Positions 53,405 to 62,500 of a stretch of 64,000 nt of DNA are shown piece by piece (position 1 is the first letter of the stretch; the number at the start of each line of letters is the position of its first letter). The DNA is taken from the NCBI RefSeq assembly GCF_964253085.1, contig NZ_CAXUQH020000001.1, positions 1,302,001-1,366,000 of the forward strand. Direction: 5' to 3'. A program made the position numbers and the translations under genes. Under the pieces are notes generated by a model. It was not told the origin of the DNA. It searched no databases and was given only the letters and a program-made list of their open reading frames with translations. Origin of the DNA: Paenibacillus_E sp964253085. GTDB lineage: Bacteria > Bacillota > Bacilli > Paenibacillales > NBRC-103111.

Positions 53405-55657
53405 ATGATAAAGAACATCTCGCTGAACAAGACATGGTTTCGTCGTCTCCTGTTTTCTTATGTAACGATTTTCCTGTTTATTGTGCCTCTCCTCATGTTT
53501 ATCCTGTTGATGGCATTCAGTGAGTTGTCTCGAAAAACCGCGGTTGAATCGAATAAAATTTTCACCAAGCAAGTGCTCCAATCCGTAGACAATCAGATGA
53601 AGTTGATCGATAACACGCTTACGAATGAGATTGCCAGCGATGATATGCTATTTGCTTTTTTTAATCCTGCTTTACGCGACGACCGATTTTATTCAGGCTA
53701 TTTGTCGTCTGTCAAAGTGAAAAGTCTCATGGCAACGATGCCTCTCATCGACTCGATCTATTTATACAGGCTGTCGGACGATACGGTGCAGACACCCTAC
53801 TCCGTTTCCAAGTTAGGTGCATTTAACGATAAACAATTGATTATAGAAGCTTTGAAGCAATCCGGACTAAATCAGCAATGGACAGATGTGCGGAAAGGCT
53901 ACACGGAACAAGGAGAACCCACCGAATTTGTATCGTTAGTGCGATATGTCCCATTGAATTCCGGTAATGACGGTTTAATCGTTGTTAATGTGCAGCTTCA
54001 AGCGGTTGCCCGTTTCGTTCAAACACTGACGACGGAAAATTCCAATCATCTCAGCCTTTATGACCGCGAGGGTACGCCTATTTATGGTGATATTCATGGG
54101 AACGATTCTCTGATGACGGAGATGCACTCTGATTATTCCGAATGGACCATTTTCAGCAGTGTGGCGAATGGTAATTTGTTTCGTCTTGTCTCTGCGATAT
54201 CTAAATATTGGATATTCGTTTGTGCGATTTTCTTTAGTATTGGTGTGATATGGATTGTTGTGGTTACCCGACGCAACTATAAGCCTGTAGAAACGATCAT
54301 ACAGCGTATCCAATTATTCTCCCAGCAAAAAAGTGCTGAACTGTTCCGTAAAGGCAATCAAGACGAATTTAAGTTCATCGATACCGCCTTGGTAAATTTG
54401 ATGGAGCAGTCAAATGCCTATCAGAAGCAGCACGAGGAAGATTTAATTTATAAGCGAAAACACTTCTTTTTCGAATGGATGGATGGGAATCGTCCCTTGA
54501 AGGTTGAAGAGTGGCAACAGGAGATGGAGAGCCTCGGAATGCCATGCGATTTTGACTCGCTATGTGTGAGTGTGCTCGAAATTAATAAATATAGTAAATT
54601 CGCTAATCTTTATTCAGATCATGATCAAAATTTGCTTAAATTCGTTTTGTGTAGCGTAATTAAGGAAATCGCATTTGGCCGAAATGTAACCATATGGACC
54701 GAGTGGACGTCCAAGGATCAATTGACTTTGCTGCACTTGGTCCGGAACGATTCGTCGGAAAGTACGCCCGAGCAGATCGCGAATGATATAGCGAATGACA
54801 TGATGCAATGGGTGAAGACCTACCTTGGTTTTAATATTACAATGGGCATAGGTTCAGGAGTCGATCGCATAGAACTTGTACATTATGCATACGTTGAAGC
54901 GTTGGAAGCACTTCAATATAAACCTACACTAGGTGAGAATAGCGTGATCTGTTATTGGCAGATTAAACCCGAGGGTAAGCAACAGTCACTCGATCTTCTC
55001 GAATATATCCGCGCGATTGCCTTTTCATTACGAACGGGGGAAGGAGATTGGCAGGTTAGCTTCGCACAACTTTTCGATGGTATTCGAGCCGGTCGATATG
55101 CGCGTAAGGAATTGGACAACCTAATGAGCTACATGATATTTTTCCTTGATAAAGAGTTTACAGACCTACCAGCGGGCGTGCAAAAAATAGGGGCAGACGG
55201 TTTGAAGAATAAACTGCAAAAGGCAGTAGACGACTGGGACACGGTGGACGAACTACAGGATATGTTGAGAAATGTTCTTACGGAAACAACAGAAGCGATG
55301 GCGACGTTGCGTGAGATGAGCAGCAATCATATGCTTATTCGCAAAATTAAAATGTATATGGAGGAACATTACCAGAATCCGGATTTATCATTGCTTCATT
55401 TAAGCGATGTTTTTCATGTGCATATGAAAAGTATTAGTCGTACGTTTAAAGAAGAAATTGGTGAGAATTTTATTGATTATTTGACGCGAATTCGTACGGA
55501 ACATGCGAAAGAGCTTTTGGTTCAAACCGAACATTCCATACAAGAGATTACGGTCAGAATCGGATATCTGCATCCGAACACATTCATTCGATCATTCAAA
55601 AAGCTGGTTGGTCAAACACCAGGAGACTTTCGGAAGACTGCTCAAGTGAAATCATAA
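53405..55657 (+). CDS. Membrane-bound AraC-family regulator (module D)
   Basis: A 750-residue protein of the same architecture as the one at 40268. Membrane segments lie at about 14-38 (LLFSYVTIFLFIVPLLMFIL) and 263-287 (WIFVCAIFFSIGVIWIVVV) around an extracellular sensor. The C-terminal AraC domain begins near 643, with LSLLHLSDVFHVHMKSISRTF and VRIGYLHPNTFIRSFKKLVGQTPGDFR. AAAAAGGAGAG precedes the start. It lies between the two copies of the 70-bp promoter block and is the best candidate to bind them. It shares an operon with the rhamnosidase gene (34-bp gap). Confidence 0.93.
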   Translation: MIKNISLNKTWFRRLLFSYVTIFLFIVPLLMFILLMAFSELSRKTAVESNKIFTKQVLQSVDNQMKLIDNTLTNEIASDDMLFAFFNPALRDDRFYSGYLSSVKVKSLMATMPLIDSIYLYRLSDDTVQTPYSVSKLGAFNDKQLIIEALKQSGLNQQWTDVRKGYTEQGEPTEFVSLVRYVPLNSGNDGLIVVNVQLQAVARFVQTLTTENSNHLSLYDREGTPIYGDIHGNDSLMTEMHSDYSEWTIFSSVANGNLFRLVSAISKYWIFVCAIFFSIGVIWIVVVTRRNYKPVETIIQRIQLFSQQKSAELFRKGNQDEFKFIDTALVNLMEQSNAYQKQHEEDLIYKRKHFFFEWMDGNRPLKVEEWQQEMESLGMPCDFDSLCVSVLEINKYSKFANLYSDHDQNLLKFVLCSVIKEIAFGRNVTIWTEWTSKDQLTLLHLVRNDSSESTPEQIANDIANDMMQWVKTYLGFNITMGIGSGVDRIELVHYAYVEALEALQYKPTLGENSVICYWQIKPEGKQQSLDLLEYIRAIAFSLRTGEGDWQVSFAQLFDGIRAGRYARKELDNLMSYMIFFLDKEFTDLPAGVQKIGADGLKNKLQKAVDDWDTVDELQDMLRNVLTETTEAMATLREMSSNHMLIRKIKMYMEEHYQNPDLSLLHLSDVFHVHMKSISRTFKEEIGENFIDYLTRIRTEHAKELLVQTEHSIQEITVRIGYLHPNTFIRSFKKLVGQTPGDFRKTAQVKS

Positions 55658-55766
55658 AGATGAACTTTGTTGATTGGTGTTTTTTGTTGATGAATAGGAT
55701 TTGGATGGCCATAGGATCGGATTCACTGGTGAAAAAGCCAGGGATGACGGTTCTTTTTTTATTTGC

Positions 55767-55836
55767 GAATATTGTTGATCGAGGGAAAATGAACGATTGT
55801 TCTACCTTACCTTTCAGTTGTACAGTTGGATCGCAG
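55767..55836 (+). promoter_or_regulatory. Module D promoter block, copy 2 (70 bp)
   Basis: Identical to 51047-51116 at 69 of 70 positions and placed before the permease gene that opens the module D importer operon. It is followed by AAAGAGGGAACG, the ribosome site of that gene. The preceding 100 bp after the regulator stop hold no gene. Confidence 0.75.
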
Positions 55837-55862
55837 ACAACTACAAAGAAAGAGGGAACGAT

Positions 55863-56783
55863 ATGAAAGCAATAGACCGAAGGGGAATCGACATGAAGAG
55901 ATTAAGGGAGAATATTCCACTTCTCCTGATGTTCATACCCGTCATTTTATTTTACTTAATTTTCAAATACGTGCCAATGGCTGGACTGATCATTGCTTTT
56001 AAAGATTATAACTTTTTTGATGGGGTGTTTCACAGTCCTTGGGTTGGATTTGAACATTTTCAAAAGCTGTTCAATGACGCAAATACATTAAAAATTATCC
56101 GAAACACGCTTCTACTTAGCTCTCTAAATATATTCGTGGGATTTCCGTTTCCGATTCTATTAGCTATTCTTTTGAACGAAGTGAGAAAAATGTGGTTCAA
56201 GAAGATCGTTCAAACGCTTGTTTATTTACCTTACTTTTATTCATGGATTATTGTCGGTGGGATCGTCTTTAGTATTTTCGGAATCGAAGGAAGCTGGTTA
56301 AGTCATTTGATGACCCTTTTTAAGATGGAACCATTTCCATTCTTATACAATATCAAATCATGGATCACCATCTTTGTTGGTGCGGGAATATGGAAGGATA
56401 TGGGTTTCAGTGCCATCATCTATTTGGCGGCAATGACGACAATTGACCCGTCGCTTTACGAATCAGCAAGTATGGATGGTGCTAATAAGTGGAAACAGAT
56501 TATTCATATTACGATTCCCGGAATTGCGCCGACCATCATTTTGGTCTTTATTCTTTCTATGGGGCGCGTGATGGAAGTCGGATTCGACCCCATTTACGTC
56601 TTGAAAAATGCTGCAGTGAACGACGTTTCGGATGTCATCAGCACGTATATTTATCGCGTTGGACTGCAAGGCGCACAATTTAGCTTAACTACAGCAATGG
56701 GCATGTTTGAATCAGTCGTTGCTTTAATTTTGCTGCTCTCTGTCAATTGGATTGCACGTCGCTTTCAGCAGGGGCTATTTTAG
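55863..56783 (+). CDS. Sugar ABC transporter permease, LplB type (module D)
   Basis: A 306-residue LplB-type permease. Segments: LLLMFIPVILFYLIFKYVPMAGLIIAFKDY, GVFHSPWVGFEHF, VQTLVYLPYFYSWIIVGGIV, and the EAA loop YESASMDGANKWKQIIHITIP. Start 55863 has AAAGAGGGA upstream; a longer frame to 55797 runs through the promoter block and is rejected. An internal ATG eleven codons later is an alternative. It is the first gene of the module D importer. Confidence 0.93.
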   Translation: MKAIDRRGIDMKRLRENIPLLLMFIPVILFYLIFKYVPMAGLIIAFKDYNFFDGVFHSPWVGFEHFQKLFNDANTLKIIRNTLLLSSLNIFVGFPFPILLAILLNEVRKMWFKKIVQTLVYLPYFYSWIIVGGIVFSIFGIEGSWLSHLMTLFKMEPFPFLYNIKSWITIFVGAGIWKDMGFSAIIYLAAMTTIDPSLYESASMDGANKWKQIIHITIPGIAPTIILVFILSMGRVMEVGFDPIYVLKNAAVNDVSDVISTYIYRVGLQGAQFSLTTAMGMFESVVALILLLSVNWIARRFQQGLF

Positions 56784-56798
56784 AAAGGAGGAATCGAG

Positions 56799-57671
56799 AT
56801 GCGTCCATCCAATGGAGATAAAATTTTCTACTTCACGAACTATATCGTATTAGCCTTAATTGCCTGCTCTAGCTTGTTTCCACTTCTTCATTTGATTGCG
56901 CTTTCCATTAGTAGTTCATCCGCCATCGAAACCGGGAAAGTAAATCTGTGGCCCATCGGCTTCACCTGGGATACGTTTAATGTTTTGATCAAGGGAACAC
57001 CGATCATCCGCTCATTCAGCAACAGTGCTGTGATCACGTTCGTAGGTATTACGTTAAGTATGCTCACCACAATTATGGCCGCATATCCCTTATCACGTCC
57101 CAACTTTTATGCACGACGCTTCTTTACGCTCTCGATGATCTTTACGATGATCTTTACGGGAGGAATTATCCCTACTTTCCTTGTCATCCAAAGTTTGGGA
57201 CTGGTTAACTCCTATTGGGCTCTATGGTTACCAGGTTTAGTAAGTACGTATAACATGTTGCTTCTACGCACGTACTTTGAGAACATCCCATCTGAAATTG
57301 ACGATGCGGCGCGAATGGATGGCTGCAGCGAAGTACGTCTTCTACTTCAAGTTGTATTGCCCATTTCTATGCCTGTTCTCGCGACATTAACGCTTTTTTA
57401 TGGTGTTGCGTACTGGAATATTTTTTTTAGTATGCTGATTTACATCAACGATACCGATAAGCACAACTTAACCGTGCTCGTACAGCAAATGATTCAAAAT
57501 CAGAGCGTGCTGCAGCAAACCTTAGTGCAGCCTGACGATCAGGTTCATGTGGTGGAGGAAGGAATTAAAGCTGCAGGCGTGATCGTCCTGATTACCCCGA
57601 TGTTGGTGGTTTATCCATTTTTGCAAAAATACTTTGTCAAAGGCGTGATGCTTGGTTCCGTGAAAGGTTAA
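56799..57671 (+). CDS. Sugar ABC transporter permease, YtcP type (module D)
   Basis: A 290-residue partner permease. It has SSLFPLLHLIALSISSSSAIETGKV, MAAYPLSRPNFYARRFFTLS, FTGGIIPTFLVIQSLGLVNSYW, the EAA loop IDDAARMDGCSEVRLLLQVVLP and the end FVKGVMLGSVKG. AAAGGAGGAATC precedes the start. It pairs with the 55863 permease. The 113-bp gap after it contains a second AAGGAGG without a convincing frame. Confidence 0.94.
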   Translation: MRPSNGDKIFYFTNYIVLALIACSSLFPLLHLIALSISSSSAIETGKVNLWPIGFTWDTFNVLIKGTPIIRSFSNSAVITFVGITLSMLTTIMAAYPLSRPNFYARRFFTLSMIFTMIFTGGIIPTFLVIQSLGLVNSYWALWLPGLVSTYNMLLLRTYFENIPSEIDDAARMDGCSEVRLLLQVVLPISMPVLATLTLFYGVAYWNIFFSMLIYINDTDKHNLTVLVQQMIQNQSVLQQTLVQPDDQVHVVEEGIKAAGVIVLITPMLVVYPFLQKYFVKGVMLGSVKG

Positions 57672-57784
57672 GGCAACATGAATGCGATAAGGAGGTGGTG
57701 CTGCAAAGGAGAATCTGGTACCCAAAGATCCGATGAGGTAAGCTTAAGCAAACAAATAATGAATTCAAAAGGGGTTTATCAAAC

Positions 57785-59455
57785 ATGAAAAAATGGCTTG
57801 CGACATCACTAACGATGGCATTATCGACTTCAATGATTCTAACGGCATGCAGTACGAAACCTACCGTAGAGCCGAGTTCCTCTGCTAATTCAACAACTCC
57901 AACAGTATCAACAACTCCAGCCAAGAAAGGGGATATATCCGTATCGGTTTATGACCGTGGAAGTATTCCTGCTGCAGAAGGAACATTAGAAGATAATCGT
58001 TGGACAAAATTTATTAATGAAAACGGCCCTGCGAATGTCAAATATGTGCCAATTCCGCGCAACGATGCGGCACAAAAATTCAATGTACTGTTTGCTTCGG
58101 GATCGGCGCCTGACATTATTAACGAGTTTGATCCAAATATAGTGAACCCGCTCATCGATCAGAAGCAGCTTATGCCGCTAAACGACCTGATCGACAAGAA
58201 CAGTGTTGAATACAAGAAGGTTCTTCAGGATTATCCCGCATTGAAGAAAGTCGCGACCAGCCCCGACGGGAAGATGTACAAAATTGGACGGGTGTTGGAA
58301 TCATTTCCAAGTTATGCGGTCTTTGTCCGTGCAGATTGGTTGAAAAAATTAAATCTGGACGTACCGAAAACGACCGAGGATCTGTATAAAGTAGCAAAAG
58401 CATTTGCGGAGCAAGACCCTGACGGCAACGGAAAGAAGGACACATACGGGATGGCATTGAGTTTTCGTTCGGAGTTTGCGATCGATATGATGTTCGGGAA
58501 CCCTGTTGAGATGTATGGTCTTGTAAACGATCAACCGAGCCGTGCATTTGAAAATGCGAAATTGGCGACGGAGTTCAAAAAACGATTGTTTGACGAGGGG
58601 CTAATCGATAAAGACTTCGTAAATGACAAAAATGGAGCAAAGGCCAAACAAGACTATTTGAATGGCAAGCTGGGCATTTTCCCGACTTTTGTAGGAAGTT
58701 GGTTCGATTCGACAGTAACGGATATACAAACCTTGAAAAAGACTGTTCCAGATGCCGATGTGATCCCTATCGCACTGCCAAAAAGTCCAGTAGGTGAATT
58801 TATTCCGGACGTACAAAGTCCAGTGCAAATGACAACTGCGATTAATGCAAAGACGAAAGATCCGGTTGCGGCGATCAAATACATCGACTTTATCAATCGT
58901 GTCTCGACGGGTACCAGCCTCCTTTTCGGATTGGAAGGTACGCATTATAAGAAGGATGCAAACGGATGTCCGCAAATCATCGATCCGAATAAAACTAAAG
59001 CAGAAATTAGCTGGGCGGGCGACTATGCGCAATCCTATTCCCGTTTGCTGCTAGGGAAGTGTTCGTTCTTCCAAAATCAATTCAATCCTGACATTCCAGA
59101 ACAAAAAGCGGGGCTGGATATGTTTAACAAAGCCGAGTCCTTATATCTCGATTCGACTAAAAAATATCGTTTCGTCACCTTGCAAGAGCTGATACCGTCT
59201 TTCCCTAAAGATATGCAAACGTCATTTAACACCGTTAAAAAGCAAATTACCGATACGTGGTTGAAAGCAGTCTTAAGCGGAGACAAATATACGGTTGATC
59301 AAGCCTTTAAGGACGTTCAGACTTCATGGGATAAAGCGGGCGGCAAACAAATGGACGACTTCATAATCGAGTGGTATAAAACCAGTAAGGACAGCAGTTT
59401 CATGATGAAAGATTTATGGGAGACCGTTGCCAAACAAGCGCAAATGAAGAAGTAA
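57785..59455 (+). CDS. Sugar-binding lipoprotein, LipO type (module D)
   Basis: A 556-residue extracellular binding lipoprotein. The signal peptide ends in MILTAC (Cys22), followed by a Ser/Thr/Pro-rich linker. Family segments are FVRADWLKKLNLDVPKTTEDLYKVAKAF, DPDGNGKKDTYG and FGLEGTHYKKDANG. AAAAGGGG precedes the start. It delivers substrate to the module D permeases, and the secreted GH39-like gene follows 92 bp later. Confidence 0.93.
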   Translation: MKKWLATSLTMALSTSMILTACSTKPTVEPSSSANSTTPTVSTTPAKKGDISVSVYDRGSIPAAEGTLEDNRWTKFINENGPANVKYVPIPRNDAAQKFNVLFASGSAPDIINEFDPNIVNPLIDQKQLMPLNDLIDKNSVEYKKVLQDYPALKKVATSPDGKMYKIGRVLESFPSYAVFVRADWLKKLNLDVPKTTEDLYKVAKAFAEQDPDGNGKKDTYGMALSFRSEFAIDMMFGNPVEMYGLVNDQPSRAFENAKLATEFKKRLFDEGLIDKDFVNDKNGAKAKQDYLNGKLGIFPTFVGSWFDSTVTDIQTLKKTVPDADVIPIALPKSPVGEFIPDVQSPVQMTTAINAKTKDPVAAIKYIDFINRVSTGTSLLFGLEGTHYKKDANGCPQIIDPNKTKAEISWAGDYAQSYSRLLLGKCSFFQNQFNPDIPEQKAGLDMFNKAESLYLDSTKKYRFVTLQELIPSFPKDMQTSFNTVKKQITDTWLKAVLSGDKYTVDQAFKDVQTSWDKAGGKQMDDFIIEWYKTSKDSSFMMKDLWETVAKQAQMKK

Positions 59456-59547
59456 GCAACGCGTATTTAACAAAGGATGGGGGCCGTTATACGAATCTGC
59501 GGTCCTCAGATTTACTTTATCCATGCATGAATACGAGGAGGGGAATT

Positions 59548-62500
59548 ATGAGGAAATATAAGAATTTTGTTTGTGTTTTGGGGCTATTATTTTTTATGGT
59601 AATTGGAGCACGTGCCGCACATGCAGCGGTTATACAGCAGTTGCCTGTCTCGAACCCAGGATTTGAAACGCTGACCGTAACGAACGGTATCAACAGTCCG
59701 AAAGATTGGAAGACGTGGTGGTGGAGCGGGCCCGTAAACAATCCGTCGATTTCGGCAGCAAGTTATACGGAGGATGAAAAAAGCGGCGGTCAACGCTCTG
59801 TATTTATAGGCAGTGTCAGCACGGGATATGCCGGGTGGGTATCGAATCCCATAACGCTTCCTTCGGATATGATGTCGTTTCGAATTTCTGCCAAACTGAA
59901 GACATCCCAAGATTATGCGGGAAACAAACCACGCTTCTGGGTTTCGTTCCAGAACAACGGGACCTTTTTAGGCTCTTACACGACGGATCAGACGGAGGGG
60001 GTGTCACTTGGAGATTGGACGGAAGTTTCCTTTACCGTCGATCGAAGTCAATTTCCGGCAGGCACCAACACGCTTGTATTGAATCTGTCGACAACCAGTA
60101 TCAATTCGGTGACACCAGTAAGCGGCAAAATTTACTACGATGATGTGAAGGTGGAAGCGTCGGAAGAACCGATCCCTGTTGTACAGCAACTACCTGTTTC
60201 GAATCCGAGCTTCGAGACATTGACCGTGACGAATGGCGTTAGCAGTCCAAAAGATTGGAAAACGTGGTGGTGGAACGGATCAGCAAACAATCCGCCAGTT
60301 TCGGCAGCGAATTATACAGAGAATGAAAAAAGCAGCGGTCTGCGCTCGGTGTTTATAGGCAGTGTCAGCAGTGGATATGCGGGGTGGGTTTCGAGTCCCA
60401 TAACGCTCCCATCGAATATGACATCGTTTCGAATAACAGCCAAGCTGAAGGCATCGCCAGATTATTTGGGGAATAAACCGCGGTTTTGGGTTTCGTTCCA
60501 GAACAATGGGACGTTCTTAGGCTCCTACACGACGGATAAGACGGATGGTTTGTCCCTTGCGGATTGGACAGAGGTGTCGTTTACCGTTGATCGAAGCCAA
60601 TTTCCGGCCGGGACCAACACGCTTGTGCTGAATTTGACGACTACCAGCATAAATGCTGCGACACCAGCAAGCGGAAAACTATACTACGATGATGTGAAAG
60701 CGGAAGCGTCGAATCAATCGCTGGGACCGGTTGTTTTTACGTTGAAAAGCAATAAATTTGCTAGCTGGTGGAATCTGGGGGACCCCGTAGTGTATCAATT
60801 GAACGCCGGAGCAGTAGCGAGTTCCGTTAATACCATTATTGGTAGCGCTTACAATTCTGACAATGAATTGGTAGCACAAGTGCCTGTATCGAGACAGACA
60901 TTTCTCGATACAGGCTGGAGCTGGACGCCTCCAGAGCCGGGGTATTACGAAATTGCTTTTGCGTATCAACAGAACGGTTCTACGGATTTAACTGACCTAC
61001 CCATCAAATATACGTATTCACAGACGGATCTTACTACGTTTTCACGTGAGCGATATTCATTGGTAGTAAGTCAGGGTCCAACAAAACCAGTATCGCAAAG
61101 ATGGCCGACGATGGGCTTTAGCTATCAGCTTTCGGAAGGTGAGAATGCTATGAAACTGGCTGATTTAGTGGGATTTCGCTTTGCGCGAATTCACGCAGTG
61201 CCATGGGGATCGCAGTTCCGCGATACGAGCTGGGCGATTGAACCGTCACGCGGTGTTTATGAGTGGTCGAGATTCGATGACCAAATCAACAAGCTGTCAA
61301 GTTACGGCTTTGATATGATTGGAAATCTGTTATACACGCCGCAGTGGGCATCACCGCATCCGGAGCAAACGCAGGCGAATATTAGTGTGCCGGCCTATTC
61401 TGCTTATGCTCCTGTGGATATGAAGGACTGGGAAGATTTTGTTCGTGCCGTCGTTACTCGATACGATACTCGGATTAAGACGTGGGAGGTATGGAATGAG
61501 CCAAACTTGCCGGGGTTGAGCGTTTTTTGGCTGGATTCGACTGAACGTTTCGTTGAGCTGTTGAAAACTGCGTATCAGACAATTAAAGAGGAGCAGCCGG
61601 ATTCAGATGTATGGATTGGCGGACTTGCAGGACGCAACTATTTGTCATTTTATAAAGAGCTGCTCAGCTTGGGCGGAGCTTCCTATTTTGATAAGCTCTC
61701 GCTGCATGGTTACCTGCCAGATCCTCGCGAATTCCAGCGTATTGATCAGGCTTTTGGGATCGCATCCAAGCCGTGGGCCGATTCGGAGAGTCATGCGATT
61801 CTGGTCAATTCCAATTCAGTAACAGGCACAGTGCCTACGGAATCTGAGATCGCCAAGCGCATGATTGTTGACTTCCTGTCGCAGCTCAAATGGGGAACGC
61901 AAAAAATTGCCCTATTTCATATGCTGAATTTATCGGAGATGGAAACGTTATCTTATGCAAAGAGCACCGGTACTGTTACGCATGCATCGGGTTTATTCCG
62001 CTCTAAGCCGCGAGTGGAGCCGAGACTCGCAGCGTCAGTAGCCCATCATTTTCTCGATCTTGCTGGCCAATCGCTCGTTTATAAAGGGGAGTATGTTCTC
62101 GAGGGAGGACAAAAAGCAGTTGTACTTGACAATGACGGAGCCCGGCTCATAGGGTTGTGGTCTGACGCATCTTCAGAAGCTCCGATCGATTCGCGTCTAG
62201 CGGCTGCATTCACGGGTGAGACTTTCGTTACGGACTGGGAGGGGAAAGTGCAAAGTGCCAATAACCTACTTAGCGTACATCCTGGCAAGGTTTATTGGAT
62301 AAGTAATGCGGATAGCGCAGCATTAGCGCTACTACCGATCTCAGAGCCGTTTTTGATCTCGGATTTCGACCGTAATACGAATCAAATCGATGTCCCTGAG
62401 TCGAAGGGAACTAGCGGAGAACTGTTCAATCCTGCCACATTAGAAGTCGCTGACGATGCTGTATGGACTACCGATAATTGGGCGTATAAAGCAGCTGCCC

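Noticed and set aside
57672..57784. Possible short frame near a second AAGGAGG between module D permease and lipoprotein genes
   Set aside because: Only about a dozen codons, with poor spacing to the ribosome site; more likely an mRNA processing or spacer region.
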